Below, one piece after another: positions 8,783-17,619 of a stretch of 64,000 nucleotides of DNA (its first letter is position 1; every line of letters starts with the position of its first letter). The translations under genes and the position numbers were made by a program. The notes under the pieces were generated by a model. That model made no database searches, had not been told where the DNA came from, and worked only from the letters and a program-made list of their open reading frames with translations. The stretch lies in the NCBI RefSeq assembly GCF_024347475.1, contig NZ_AP025488.1, positions 434,001 to 498,000 on the forward strand, in the 5' to 3' direction. Source of the stretch: Vibrio fortis (GTDB lineage: Bacteria; Pseudomonadota; Gammaproteobacteria; Enterobacterales; Vibrionaceae).

Positions 8783-10096
8783 ATGTCAGCAAAAGAAAGG
8801 AATATTCCAACCCACCGTATTTCTCGCTTCGGTAAGTTTGCATCTTTGGCGACTCGTGTTGCGGGTAACGTGTTAACGGAAGGAACAAAGCAGATAGTGC
8901 AGGGTAATCGCCCCAAAGCGCGAGACTTATTGCTGACACCTCAAAACATCGGACGATTGACCGAGCAGCTCGCGCACTTGCGTGGAGCCGCCATGAAGCT
9001 TGGGCAGATGTTATCGATGGATGCTGGCGATGTGCTTGAGCCTGAATTGGCAGATATCTTGAGCAGGCTTAGATCGGATGCTGATCCTCTCCCTTCTAAA
9101 CAACTTAACCACGTGCTGGAAAGCTCTCTGGGAGCTGATTGGAAGTCGGAATACATCGCGTTTAACTTCAAACCTATCGCCAGTGCCTCCATCGGGCAGG
9201 TGCATCAAGCGTACAGCGATGCGGGCGATAAACTGGCTGTAAAGGTGCAATACCCAGGGATTCGAAAAAGCATCGATAGCGACGTTGATAACGTGGGCAC
9301 CTTATTAAAAGTTGTCGGATTGATTCCTGAATCAGTGGATTACAAGGGCTTGTTAGAAGAAGCGAAAAAGCAGCTGCATGATGAAGCGGACTACCAGCGA
9401 GAGGCGCAGTTCGCGATACGTTATCATCAAGCGCTGCAGGCCGATGCTCATTTTGTTGTACCCAAAGTTCATCTACCGAGTTCTTCTGATGCAGTGCTTG
9501 CGATGGAGTTTATTGAAGGGCAATCGGTCGAATCGGTAGAACATGCGTCACAAGAAACGCGCAATTTTGTGATGACGAGTCTGCTTGAACTGCTGTTCAA
9601 GGAGCTATTTGAACTCAAGATGGTGCAAACTGATCCTAACTTCGCTAACTATCTCTACAACGAAAAAACCAACCAGATCGGCCTGCTCGATTTTGGGGCG
9701 ACGCGAGAATACAGCGACAAATTCAGTAACGGCTATCGTCAGGTGTTTCGCTCTGTGATTGAAGGCGATGAAACCGCTCTTAACCGAGCTTTGGAAGACA
9801 TTGGCTTCTTTAGCGACACCATTGTTGATAGCCAACGACAAGCGGTATTGAACCTAGTGAAAATGGCTTGTGAGCCTATGCTGGTCGAAGGTGAGTATGA
9901 CTTTAAGAGCAGTGATCTTGCCAAGCGACTGCGAGAGGCTGGAACTATTTTGAGTATGGAGCAAGAGTATTGGCACACGCCTCCAGCTGACGCCTTGTTC
10001 CTACATAGAAAGATTGGGGGCATGTATCTGCTGGCTGCAAGAATTGGCGCCAATGTTAATATCCGACAGCTGGTGGCTCCTTATCTAAGCAGCTAA
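8783..10096 (+). CDS. ABC1/AarF (UbiB-type) kinase-like protein
   Basis: This 437-residue member of the ABC1/ADCK atypical kinase family shows the KxGQ signature in RGAAMKLGQMLS, the alanine-rich nucleotide loop in ASIGQVHQA, the lysine motif LAVKVQYPG, a catalytic-loop equivalent QTDPNFANYLY and the metal-binding IGLLDFGA. The family includes UbiB and supports quinone or lipid metabolism. UbiB itself is a longer membrane-anchored protein; this copy lacks the C-terminal membrane helices, so it is a paralogue of unknown client. The start at ATG 8783 follows GAGAGAG; an in-frame ATG at 8720 is less likely. Confidence 0.9.
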   Translation: MSAKERNIPTHRISRFGKFASLATRVAGNVLTEGTKQIVQGNRPKARDLLLTPQNIGRLTEQLAHLRGAAMKLGQMLSMDAGDVLEPELADILSRLRSDADPLPSKQLNHVLESSLGADWKSEYIAFNFKPIASASIGQVHQAYSDAGDKLAVKVQYPGIRKSIDSDVDNVGTLLKVVGLIPESVDYKGLLEEAKKQLHDEADYQREAQFAIRYHQALQADAHFVVPKVHLPSSSDAVLAMEFIEGQSVESVEHASQETRNFVMTSLLELLFKELFELKMVQTDPNFANYLYNEKTNQIGLLDFGATREYSDKFSNGYRQVFRSVIEGDETALNRALEDIGFFSDTIVDSQRQAVLNLVKMACEPMLVEGEYDFKSSDLAKRLREAGTILSMEQEYWHTPPADALFLHRKIGGMYLLAARIGANVNIRQLVAPYLSS

Positions 10097-10144
10097 TAGC
10101 GGTACCAGTTGAAGTAGCTGTTCGTGAAGTATCCAGAGTCGAGC

Positions 10145-10174
10145 AAAAAGGCCAGAACCTATCAGGATCTGGCC
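10145..10174 (-). terminator. Terminator of the kdgK-eda transcript
   Basis: On the minus strand GGCCAGA and TCTGGCC form a 7-bp stem with an 11-base loop, followed by five Ts, just after the eda stop. Confidence 0.75.
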
Positions 10175-10183
10175 AGTCCTCGT

Positions 10184-10813
10184 TTAGCGTTTTACTTGTT
10201 CAACAATTTCGCGGGTTAAGCGAGCAATCTCATCCCATTGTTGGTTCTCTACCAACTTCTTATCCACCATCCATGTGCCTCCACAAGCAAGCACTTCTGG
10301 CACTGCTAAATAGTTGTCGATGTTACTTGGTGTAATTCCGCCCGTTGGCATCAGTCGGATATTGCCGTATGGACCAACCAATGACTTGACCATGTCAATG
10401 CCACCAGAAGCCTCTGCAGGGAAGAATTTGAGTGTTGTTAACCCCATTTCTAGAGCAGCCTCGACGGTACTTGGGTTGTTCACTCCAGGGATGATGTCGA
10501 TACCAATTTCTTGGCAAGCCTTAACTGTGTTTGGATTAAAGCCAGGAGATACCACAAAGGTAGCGCCTGCCTGTTTGGCTGCTAAAGCTTGCTCGCCATT
10601 AATGATGGTACCGGCACCGATAAGCATGTCAGGTTGTGCTTCACGCAGTAGGCGAATGGCTTCAACCGCCGCGTCAGAGCGGAAGGTGATTTCAGCCGCA
10701 GGTAGGCCGTTTTCCGCTAACACCTTGCCAAGTGGAATAATATCTTGCGCATTATCGATGGCGATAACTGGAATTACTTTTAGTGCTTTTAATTGATCGT
10801 TAATAGTTGGCAT
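10184..10813 (-). CDS. eda: KDPG/KHG aldolase
   Basis: The 209-residue class I aldolase cleaves 2-keto-3-deoxy-6-phosphogluconate into pyruvate and glyceraldehyde 3-phosphate in the last step of the Entner-Doudoroff branch. The Schiff-base lysine is in TTLKFFPAE (about Lys129), the catalytic Glu in AAEITFR (about Glu41), and the phosphate loop in MPTGGI. It starts four bases after the kdgK stop, so the two genes are co-transcribed and supply consecutive reactions. I use ATG 10813; an upstream in-frame start at 10876 would overlap kdgK and add an unrelated N-terminus. Confidence 0.96.
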   Translation of the reverse strand: MPTINDQLKALKVIPVIAIDNAQDIIPLGKVLAENGLPAAEITFRSDAAVEAIRLLREAQPDMLIGAGTIINGEQALAAKQAGATFVVSPGFNPNTVKACQEIGIDIIPGVNNPSTVEAALEMGLTTLKFFPAEASGGIDMVKSLVGPYGNIRLMPTGGITPSNIDNYLAVPEVLACGGTWMVDKKLVENQQWDEIARLTREIVEQVKR

Positions 10814-10817
10814 GAGT

Positions 10818-11777
10818 TTATTTCTCGATAAGAGTAGAAAGATTGTCTGTGACAGATTGTGGGATGATTGCCCCATGATGCTGGATGACTAACCCAGCCA
10901 GCGCGTTACCATGTTGACACGCTTGTGCAACGCTTCCGCCCGTTAGGTAACGTGCAAGGAATCCACCATTAAATGAGTCTCCCGCAGAGGTCGTATCAAC
11001 CACGTTGGTGACCGATTTTGTTGGGATAGAGACAGGATCTTGGTTGGGATTTTCGCTGATCAAGCAGCCCTCAGAACCCATCTTAACGACCACGATTTGT
11101 ACGCCGAGTTTATGCAGTCTAGCAATTGTGTCTTGCGGGGATTTGTCTTGCCAAATCAACTGTTCGTCATCGAAGGTAACAAGTGCAATGTCGGTCGCTT
11201 GGTAAGCAAGTAAGTACGCTTCTTTGGTTGCTGAGATGCTTTCCCAAAGTTTCGGGCGGTAATTGCTATCGAATGCAGTCTTAACCCCGTTGTTACGCAA
11301 TTTGTCTATTTTGGCTAGCAGTTCAACTCGGTCTGAGTTAGGCAAAATAGCCAGAGAAATGCCGCTGAAAAAGACCATGTCAGCATTACTTAGCTGAGTC
11401 ATTACATCCGTAAATTTTGGGTGTTGAACCATATAGCGCGCCGCGGAGTCATTACGCCAATACAGAAAGGTGCGCTCGCCCTCATCGTCCAATTGAATTA
11501 GGTAGAGCCCTGGAGAGCGTTTTGGGTCGCTCAGTACCAAGTCGGTTGATATCCCTTCATTTTGCCAACGACGGGTCATTTCTTGGCTGATTGAATCGGT
11601 GCCAAGCGCGGTTACGTAGCTAGTACGAACTTGAGAAAAAGCCACATCTTGTTTGAGGCTGCGGTTCAAATATATCGCAGCGTTCAGTGTGTCTCCGCCA
11701 TAGCTTTGGATCATGTTGCCAAAGGGCGCACCATTTAGCTCAATCATGCATTCACCGATGATTGCGATATGGGTCAT
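10818..11777 (-). CDS. kdgK: 2-dehydro-3-deoxygluconate kinase (PfkB family)
   Basis: The 319-residue ribokinase-fold sugar kinase phosphorylates KDG to KDPG, which eda then cleaves. The N-terminal substrate-binding motif GDTLNAAIYLNR and the C-terminal PfkB signature DTTSAGDSFNGGFLA, containing the catalytic Asp, are intact. The family motif usually reads DTTGAGD; the Ser is a mild variation. It forms a tight pair with eda and lies downstream of a PTS gene, with a hairpin between them that may lower read-through. Together with the divergent dehydratase it completes a sugar-acid to pyruvate route. Confidence 0.94.
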   Translation of the reverse strand: MTHIAIIGECMIELNGAPFGNMIQSYGGDTLNAAIYLNRSLKQDVAFSQVRTSYVTALGTDSISQEMTRRWQNEGISTDLVLSDPKRSPGLYLIQLDDEGERTFLYWRNDSAARYMVQHPKFTDVMTQLSNADMVFFSGISLAILPNSDRVELLAKIDKLRNNGVKTAFDSNYRPKLWESISATKEAYLLAYQATDIALVTFDDEQLIWQDKSPQDTIARLHKLGVQIVVVKMGSEGCLISENPNQDPVSIPTKSVTNVVDTTSAGDSFNGGFLARYLTGGSVAQACQHGNALAGLVIQHHGAIIPQSVTDNLSTLIEK

Positions 11778-11824
11778 AGAATAAACCTTAGAAAGAAAAA
11801 CTTAGAATGAAGGTTAGAAAAGTA

Positions 11825-11856
11825 AAGCGTGATCATCAGGAGCGACGATCACGCTT
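11825..11856 (-). terminator. Intercistronic terminator or attenuator between PTS gene and kdgK
   Basis: AAGCGTGATC (11825-11834) and GATCACGCTT (11847-11856) form a perfect 10-bp stem. On the minus strand it is followed by TACTTTTC, a modest T-rich tail, so partial termination is likely. Confidence 0.6.
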
Positions 11857-11892
11857 GGCTCGTTTAACCCCACAGTGGTGAGGCAGGGGGAT

Positions 11893-13326
11893 TTACTTAT
11901 TATCGAGCTTTACAAGTAGCATGGTCAGAACATAAGAGAGTGCGAATACACCTACTACGCCCATCAGTGCTTGAACAAAGTTCTGAGTACCGCTAGCTAG
12001 GTAAGCAGGCAAGCTGAATACCGAAGATAGAATGTAGCTCGTTAGGTGAGTGTCAATCGTTACAGAGATAGCACCGAATATGCCCGCAGCTAGACTCGCA
12101 GTCATCATTGCTTTAGTGTACTTGGTTAGAACACCAAACAGAGCCGGCTCTGTGATACCTAAGATAGCTGTGACACTTGAACCCGCAGTAATTGAAGACT
12201 GCTCTTTAGACACATACTTACGCTGTTTGTGCCAGATAGCCATGGTTGCGCCCGCAATTGCCATGTTGCCCAGACACATGATTGGCATTAGCAGGTCCTT
12301 ACCGTACAACGCGAAGTTGTTGAGGCTGATTGGCGTCATACTATGGTGGATACCAAACACAATTGTGATTGGGCGAGTTAGGCCAAAGATAAAGCCTGTT
12401 AGCGTTGGAGAAATCTCAAGCAGTGAGCTCATCACCCAACCAGCGCCGTTACTTAGCCAGATGCCAGCAGGACCAACAAAAGAGAGTGTGATTGTTGAAG
12501 TCACGGTAAACGCAAGTAGAGGGGTAAATACCGGTTTCGCGGAAGATGGTACTAGACGGTCAACAAGAGGAGTCACCTTAGACAGCAACCAAATCGCTAA
12601 AATAGCGGGTACGATCGCCCCGCCGTAGTTCAGCAGTTCGATAGGCACAACACCAAGCACTGTTAGTTCTGGCGCGGCGCCAGCGTCTTTAAGTAGCGTT
12701 GCTTTCTCAACCAGCAGTGGCGCTAGCATGGCTGAAGAAACTGCCAGTGCGATGTATTCATTAACTTTAAACACCTTAGCTGCAGAGAAAGAGACCAGCA
12801 TAGGTAAGAAGAAAAACACAGCCACAGAGATAGAGCGGAAGAAGTACACCGTATCTGAGGTTTCAGAGATAATATTAGTCGCGATAAGCCCTGATAGCAG
12901 ACCCATTAGCATACCAGCTCCCGCGATAGCTGGTACCACTGGGCCAAAGATACCAGCGACAATACGCATCACGCCTTGGAACAATTTGCCTTTTTCTATT
13001 TCGTCAGTCACAGAGTCGTCAGCTTGTTGCGTGCCTGACAGCGCGTTAAACCATTTTTCAACTTCTACTCCGATGATCACTTGAGTTTGACCCTGTTGGC
13101 TTACCATGCCTTTTACGTCTGAAATCGCTTTGACAGCATCTTCATCAGCCAAAGACTCGTCTGCCAATTTGAATCTCAATCGAGTCATACAGTGAGTGAT
13201 ACTCACAATGTTATCTTCACCGCCAAGAGCGGAGACTAATAACTGTATATTTTCATTAAAACTTTTCTTTTTGGGTGATGACTTTGAGTTATTAATAACA
13301 GCATCATTCTTTTCAACAATTTGCAT
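11893..13326 (-). CDS. PTS EIIBC transporter, glucoside/trehalose-sucrose type
   Basis: This 477-residue protein has an N-terminal EIIB domain with the phosphorylated cysteine in SITHCMTRLRF (Cys46), followed by an EIIC membrane domain with about ten hydrophobic segments and the IHHSMTPI motif. There is no EIIA domain, so it would depend on a separate EIIA-Glc protein. Nearest relatives are beta-glucoside, sucrose and trehalose permeases. The neighbours handle sugar acids (dehydratase, KDG kinase, KDPG aldolase), but no phospho-glycosidase is present in this block, so the substrate is unclear. The first 25 residues are polar and precede the EIIB fold. Confidence 0.9.
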   Translation of the reverse strand: MQIVEKNDAVINNSKSSPKKKSFNENIQLLVSALGGEDNIVSITHCMTRLRFKLADESLADEDAVKAISDVKGMVSQQGQTQVIIGVEVEKWFNALSGTQQADDSVTDEIEKGKLFQGVMRIVAGIFGPVVPAIAGAGMLMGLLSGLIATNIISETSDTVYFFRSISVAVFFFLPMLVSFSAAKVFKVNEYIALAVSSAMLAPLLVEKATLLKDAGAAPELTVLGVVPIELLNYGGAIVPAILAIWLLSKVTPLVDRLVPSSAKPVFTPLLAFTVTSTITLSFVGPAGIWLSNGAGWVMSSLLEISPTLTGFIFGLTRPITIVFGIHHSMTPISLNNFALYGKDLLMPIMCLGNMAIAGATMAIWHKQRKYVSKEQSSITAGSSVTAILGITEPALFGVLTKYTKAMMTASLAAGIFGAISVTIDTHLTSYILSSVFSLPAYLASGTQNFVQALMGVVGVFALSYVLTMLLVKLDNK

Positions 13327-13390
13327 ACAACACCTGTTACTGGGAGATATTTAACTCGAGCAATCATAGCGATAAGCGTTTTTAATCCAA

Positions 13391-13410
13391 TGGGATAAAA
13401 AGAGATCCCA
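13391..13410. promoter_or_regulatory. Inverted repeat upstream of the PTS gene
   Basis: TGGGAT (13391-13396) and ATCCCA (13405-13410), 65-85 bases upstream of the PTS start. A candidate repressor site, not assigned to a regulator. Confidence 0.3.
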
Positions 13411-13455
13411 ATCACAATTAAATTTCTAATAATTTATTTTTTACCATTTTTCAGC

Positions 13456-13502
13456 AATTGGTATGTTTTGTTTGTGAAAAAAAATCACTTAACGTACCAA
13501 TT
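13456..13502. promoter_or_regulatory. Long inverted repeat between the PTS and dehydratase genes
   Basis: AATTGGTATGTT (13456-13467) and AACGTACCAATT (13491-13502) are inverted copies with one mismatch. They flank a near-concentric GTGA-N7-TCAC element (13474-13488). The position in the divergent promoter region suggests binding by the nearby GntR-family regulator. Confidence 0.5.
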
Positions 13503-13586
13503 ATTTTTGAGCAAAATTTAGCGCTTGAAATGTGGTTTTTAACGCGGTTAGATAATAGGAGTTGACTAAGTTTAGGTTATTTAATT

Positions 13587-14786
13587 GTGAAAGAAACTAT
13601 TATATCTGACGTCCAATGCGTTATTACAAAACCGGATAGACATAACCTCATTACCGTAATCGTTGAAACGAATGAGGGTGTGACTGGCTTTGGTTGTGCG
13701 ACATTCCAGCAAAGACCATTAGCTGTAAAAACCATGGTTGACGAATATTTAAAACCTATTCTCATTGGAAAAAATGCCAATAATATTGAAGACTTATGGC
13801 AAATGATGATGGTCAATGCATATTGGCGCAACGGACCTGTTATTAATAATTCGATATCTGGCGTTGATATGGCATTGTGGGATATTAAAGCAAAACTTGC
13901 TGGTATGCCGCTGCATCAACTATTTGGTGGTAAGGCTCGCGATGCTATTCCAGTGTATACACATGCAACCAGCGATACGATGGAAGGTATTTATGACCTA
14001 GTCGATTCATTTTTAGATAAAGGCTATCGTCATATCCGTTGTCAATTAGGCTTCTATGGTGGTGTACCGACACAGCTACATGCGACTCAAAACCCGACTG
14101 AAGGTTCGTATTACGACCAAGACCAGTACATGGACAATACCTTAACCATGTTTAAGTCGTTGAGAGAGAAATATGGCAATAAATTCCACATCTTACATGA
14201 TGTGCACGAGCGTCTTTTCCCAAATCAAGCTATTCAGTTTGCCAAAGAAGTTGAGCAATACAAGCCTTACTTTATCGAAGATATTTTGCCGCCAAACCAA
14301 ACGGAGTGGCTCGATAACATTCGCAGCCAGAGCTCGGTATCATTGGGCTTGGGTGAGCTGTTTAACAATCCTGAAGAGTGGAAATCTCTGATTGTTAATC
14401 GCCGTATTGATTTCATCCGTTGTCACGTTTCACAGATTGGTGGAATTACACCAGCTCTGAAACTGGGGCATTTATGTCAGACCTTCGGTGTGCGTATCGC
14501 ATGGCACTGTCCGCCAGACATGACCCCAATCGGTGCAGCAGTAAACACTCACTTAAATGTGCACCTACATAATGCTGCCATTCAAGAGCATGTAGAGTAT
14601 AACGCTAACACTCATAAAGTATTCCCGAACGCAGCAGAACCTATTGATGGTTACCTATACGCTTCAGAGGTCGCTGGTATCGGTGTTGAAATGGATCGTG
14701 AAATGGCACAGGAATTCCCAGTGATGTACCGTCCTCACGAGTGGACACAAAGTCGACTCCCAGATGGTGCAATCCATACACCATAG
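13587..14786 (+). CDS. Mannonate dehydratase family (ManD/RspA) enolase-superfamily enzyme
   Basis: This 399-residue member of the enolase superfamily has metal ligands spaced as in ManD: Asp205 (DVHE, with His207 as the catalytic His), Glu231 (IEDI) and Glu257 (GLGELF), each 26 residues apart. An [12 protein letters not shown] segment matches the family. ManD enzymes dehydrate D-mannonate (some also D-gluconate, some neither) to 2-keto-3-deoxygluconate, which the nearby kdgK and eda would process. The start is GTG 13587 with an AGG ten bases upstream. It is divergent from the PTS gene and ends at a strong terminator. Exact substrate is not decidable from sequence. Confidence 0.88.
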   Translation: MKETIISDVQCVITKPDRHNLITVIVETNEGVTGFGCATFQQRPLAVKTMVDEYLKPILIGKNANNIEDLWQMMMVNAYWRNGPVINNSISGVDMALWDIKAKLAGMPLHQLFGGKARDAIPVYTHATSDTMEGIYDLVDSFLDKGYRHIRCQLGFYGGVPTQLHATQNPTEGSYYDQDQYMDNTLTMFKSLREKYGNKFHILHDVHERLFPNQAIQFAKEVEQYKPYFIEDILPPNQTEWLDNIRSQSSVSLGLGELFNNPEEWKSLIVNRRIDFIRCHVSQIGGITPALKLGHLCQTFGVRIAWHCPPDMTPIGAAVNTHLNVHLHNAAIQEHVEYNANTHKVFPNAAEPIDGYLYASEVAGIGVEMDREMAQEFPVMYRPHEWTQSRLPDGAIHTP

Positions 14787-14802
14787 CAATCACCTTCAAA
14801 TC

Positions 14803-14832
14803 AAATAGCCACGTTCAGTGGCTATTTTTTTT
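14803..14832 (+). terminator. Strong terminator after the dehydratase gene
   Basis: AAATAGCCAC (14803-14812) and GTGGCTATTT (14818-14827) form a perfect 10-bp stem followed by eight Ts. Confidence 0.9.
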
Positions 14833-15000
14833 ATGTAAAGTAAAACTGAGATTATTAGTAGTGATGATTAGTATTCGCTTTGTGAATAATTAAAGATAAT
14901 TACATTATTTATTCTATGTGTAATATTGAACAGTGTATATTAACGATTGTTATAAATTTAATGAAAATCAATTCAATTAAAGAGTTAGATATTATAAAGG

Positions 15001-15708
15001 TTATTTCTTATCTCTATAGCTCATGCTTTCGCTATTAAATGGCGTGTGATAGGTACACTGGTAGTTGATATCGATAATATCACTGACGATAAAGAGTTCA
15101 CCTGAAGCCAAGAACCCTCGATTGGTAATATTCATGGCTGCAGCATTTTTCTTACAGCCGAGTAATTCAGCATCATCCTTTGAGACGTTTACCGCCTGAT
15201 AGGTGGTGAGGTAGCTGTCGATTTCAAGTCCAATAGATAAGGCATGTTTTTGGATGGAGCTTTCGATGATATCGGCGTTCATCTCGGGGAATATACGAAC
15301 GGGTATTCTTGCTTCTTCTACTTGCACAACTTTATTGTTGATCAATCGTAGGCGTCTAATTTTCCAGATGTACTCATCATCTGTGAGTGAAAATATCTGC
15401 TGTTCATGTTGATCAGGGAGGGCTTTATTAAGCTGAAGTTTTTTGTAGGAGATCTCTTCGAAGCTGTTTTCAGTAATTGAGTTGTAAACAAGCGGTGTGC
15501 CGATAAGTGCGGTATTAACGAAGTAACCCGAACCCACTTTAGATTTGACCATGCCGATCGCTTCGAGCTTAGCCAAAGCCTTACGGATCGTAAATCGAGA
15601 CAGCCCATAGATCTCAGAGAGTTCTCTTTCTGCAGGGAGCTTATGGTTGATGCTGTTCTGGCAGATCTTACTAACAATATCTTGAACAACTAATTCATAC
15701 TTCTTCAT
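15001..15708 (-). CDS. GntR-family regulator with UTRA-type ligand domain
   Basis: The 235-residue regulator has an N-terminal winged helix (LPAERELSEIYGLSRFTIRK, then ALAKLEAIGMV and the wing GSGYFV) and a C-terminal domain of the UTRA/HutC type that binds a sugar or sugar-phosphate effector. It is encoded convergent to the dehydratase gene and near the PTS, kdgK and eda genes, so it is the likely local repressor. Its operator could be the inverted repeat at 13456-13502. A small palindrome, TAGTTAACTA, lies at 15745-15754 in its own promoter. Confidence 0.88.
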   Translation of the reverse strand: MKKYELVVQDIVSKICQNSINHKLPAERELSEIYGLSRFTIRKALAKLEAIGMVKSKVGSGYFVNTALIGTPLVYNSITENSFEEISYKKLQLNKALPDQHEQQIFSLTDDEYIWKIRRLRLINNKVVQVEEARIPVRIFPEMNADIIESSIQKHALSIGLEIDSYLTTYQAVNVSKDDAELLGCKKNAAAMNITNRGFLASGELFIVSDIIDINYQCTYHTPFNSESMSYRDKK

Positions 15709-15744
15709 TCTCAGAACCCAAAAACACTCATCATGACTAAATTA

Positions 15745-15754
15745 TAGTTAACTA
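15745..15754. promoter_or_regulatory. Palindrome in the GntR-gene promoter
   Basis: TAGTTAACTA, a perfect 10-bp palindrome 37-46 bases upstream of the GntR start. Possible autoregulatory site. Confidence 0.25.
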
Positions 15755-15895
15755 AATCAGAGACTCAGCGCACTGCGTGTGGCTCAAAATTCTAACACAT
15801 AAGGTGAAACAGAATGGTGGGAAATAACGGTGGAAAGTGATCAAAAGCCGACCTTAGTGAGTAAAACTAAGACTACCAATCATTGAGATACACGG

Positions 15896-16441
15896 ATGAA
15901 TAAATATCAACTTAGCTTGGCAACACTCTGTCTGAGCGCGCTACCATTTGTGGCTAATGCGTCATCATGCCCCGATATACTAAAAGGCTCACAACGTCTG
16001 TTGAACTCTACTGATGAAGTCAATTTGTGCGAAGAGTTTCATGGCAAGACCATACTTGTGGTCAACACCGCAAGCCAGTGTGGATTCACTTCTCAGTTTG
16101 GTCAGCTTGAAGCGCTCCATCAAGAGTACAAAGATAAGAACTTCACCGTGGTTGGGTTCCCTAGTAATGACTTTCGACAAGACAAAGGCAGCGAGGCAGA
16201 CAGTGCCAAAGTGTGTTATCTAGATTATGGCGTGACATTCCCGATGATGGCGCGTTCTTCAATTTCAGGGCCTGACGCCAACCCAGTGTTCAGTGAAATC
16301 AAGAAGCAAGCTGGCGTTTCTCCACGATGGAATTTCTACAAATACCTGATTGATAAAGAAGGTAAAGTGGTCGGGACATTCGGAAGCTCGACTTCACCCT
16401 CAAGCGCCACCTTGATAAATGCCATTGAGCAACAATTGTAG
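15896..16441 (+). CDS. Glutathione peroxidase family protein, periplasmic
   Basis: The 181-residue protein starts with a signal peptide (cleavage near VANAS, residue 22), so it is probably periplasmic, unlike cytoplasmic BtuE-type relatives. The mature part is a full GPx fold with the peroxidatic cysteine in NTASQCGFT, the WNFYK tryptophan motif and the VGFPSNDF segment. Cysteine, not selenocysteine, is used. Such enzymes often use thioredoxin-like reductants. A DUF3429 membrane protein gene follows after nine bases and is probably co-transcribed. Confidence 0.92.
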   Translation: MNKYQLSLATLCLSALPFVANASSCPDILKGSQRLLNSTDEVNLCEEFHGKTILVVNTASQCGFTSQFGQLEALHQEYKDKNFTVVGFPSNDFRQDKGSEADSAKVCYLDYGVTFPMMARSSISGPDANPVFSEIKKQAGVSPRWNFYKYLIDKEGKVVGTFGSSTSPSSATLINAIEQQL

Positions 16442-16450
16442 GGAGGCAAT

Positions 16451-16897
16451 ATGTCAGAAACAAAAAGCACCATGCTAAGGCTAGGTTATCTTGGCCTCAT
16501 ACCTTTTGCGTTCGGCTTGTTGCTGATGTTGTTAGACGCTCAATTTTTCTCCTTGGCGGGTGACCAGCTCTTCGTAAGCTACAGTGTTGTTATTCTGAGC
16601 TTTCTATCTGGCGTGCTGTGGGGCAGAGCCATTGACTACCCAGAACAAAGCTTGAGCCGCAAAGCGCTTCTACTGAGTAATGTCTTTCTACTCATTGCGT
16701 GGGCGGCGTTACTGCAGGGAGCAGGCAATACCAGCTTAACCATCATCGTACTAGCAGCGGGCTATATCGCGGTTTGGTTCTCCGAACACAAGCTCAAACC
16801 CAAACCACAGAACCAAATCCCCGAAGGGTACATGGGTATGAGAGGAATCTTAACTACCAGTGTTGTGGTGATGCATGGAGCTGCTTTGCTAAGTTAA
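16451..16897 (+). CDS. DUF3429 membrane protein
   Basis: The 148-residue integral membrane protein has about five hydrophobic segments and the DUF3429 pattern near the N-terminus (LGYLGLIPFAFG and SFLSGVLWGRA). Its function is unknown. It has a good GGAGG ribosome site and follows the periplasmic GPx gene by nine bases, so a joint role in envelope stress is possible but unproven. A bidirectional terminator begins at its stop codon. Confidence 0.85.
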   Translation: MSETKSTMLRLGYLGLIPFAFGLLLMLLDAQFFSLAGDQLFVSYSVVILSFLSGVLWGRAIDYPEQSLSRKALLLSNVFLLIAWAALLQGAGNTSLTIIVLAAGYIAVWFSEHKLKPKPQNQIPEGYMGMRGILTTSVVVMHGAALLS

Positions 16898-16930
16898 GAA
16901 AAACGGCTATCGAAATGATGGCCGTTTTTC
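16898..16930. terminator. Bidirectional terminator
   Basis: GAAAAACGGC (16898-16907) and GCCGTTTTTC (16921-16930) form a 10-bp stem with T runs on both strands, between convergent genes. Confidence 0.8.
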
Positions 16931-16939
16931 TTGGTATGT

Positions 16940-17521
16940 TTAGGTGGTTTGCTTTTCAACATCGAGCCTGCGAATCAGTTTTGCAGGCGTTCCGCCATAT
17001 AGACAATCAGGTGGTACATCGCTGTTGACTACCGAGTTGGCTGCTATCACCGAGCGGGCGCCAATCGTGACGCCTTGGTTGATCACGCAGTTTCCACCAA
17101 TCCAAGCGTCGTCTTCAACTGTAATAGGCTGGCAAAAGGTTTCCCATTTACGGCGGCTTCGATGATCCAATGAGTGAGAAGCGGTATAGAGCTGTGCACT
17201 TGGACCTATCATCACATTGTTGCCGATCTTAATGTTCGCACCATCCAGCATCACCACATTCATATTGATGAAGGTATCGTCACCGATTTCGATGGTCTTA
17301 CCGAACTCACAATGAAAGGGAGCACGCACAATACTTTTGCCCACTTTACCAAATAGATTGGCCTGCAAGCGGTCTTGCTGAGAAGCATCGATGCTTCGGT
17401 TAAATTCAGAGAGAGCGTGCAACGCATGAGTACGCATTTGGTCGATTTCTTGATCAGCGCCATCGAAGATCTCGCCTGACAACATTTTTTCGAGTTCTGT
17501 TTTCATCTCTGTACCACTCAT
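16940..17521 (-). CDS. Sugar O-acetyltransferase (maltose acetyltransferase family)
   Basis: The 193-residue hexapeptide-repeat acyltransferase has an N-terminal Mac domain (EKMLSGEIFDGADQEI) and a left-handed beta-helix with the active-site histidine in YTASHSLD. The C-terminal PAKLIRRL motif is typical of Maa/LacA/NodL proteins, which transfer acetyl from acetyl-CoA to sugars. The family member's real acceptor cannot be read from sequence. An alternative start five codons downstream (ATG 17506) is also plausible. It ends at the terminator shared with the DUF3429 gene. A second family member lies at 34660. Confidence 0.9.
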   Translation of the reverse strand: MSGTEMKTELEKMLSGEIFDGADQEIDQMRTHALHALSEFNRSIDASQQDRLQANLFGKVGKSIVRAPFHCEFGKTIEIGDDTFINMNVVMLDGANIKIGNNVMIGPSAQLYTASHSLDHRSRRKWETFCQPITVEDDAWIGGNCVINQGVTIGARSVIAANSVVNSDVPPDCLYGGTPAKLIRRLDVEKQTT

Positions 17522-17560
17522 TAGTCAATATTGAATATAGAGTAACGACAAATAGGTAAT

Positions 17561-17590
17561 AAAAAAGAGAAAAGCTTTCGCCTTTCTCTT
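17561..17590 (-). terminator. Terminator of add
   Basis: On the minus strand an 11-bp stem (one G-U pair) closes a GAAA loop and is followed by six Ts, just after the add stop. Confidence 0.85.
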
Positions 17591-17619
17591 CCGGATTTAT
17601 TCGAGTTATTGAGCTCTAA

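Noticed and set aside
10314..10796. 160-codon open frame antisense to eda
   Set aside because: No recognisable protein features and fully inside a clear aldolase gene.
12050..12628. 192-codon open frame on the plus strand inside the PTS gene
   Set aside because: It is antisense to a well-supported membrane protein; its length follows from the codon use of that gene.
13473..13489. Canonical CRP site in the PTS/dehydratase promoter
   Set aside because: The halves TGTGA and TCACT are separated by seven bases instead of six; kept only as part of the inverted repeat observation.
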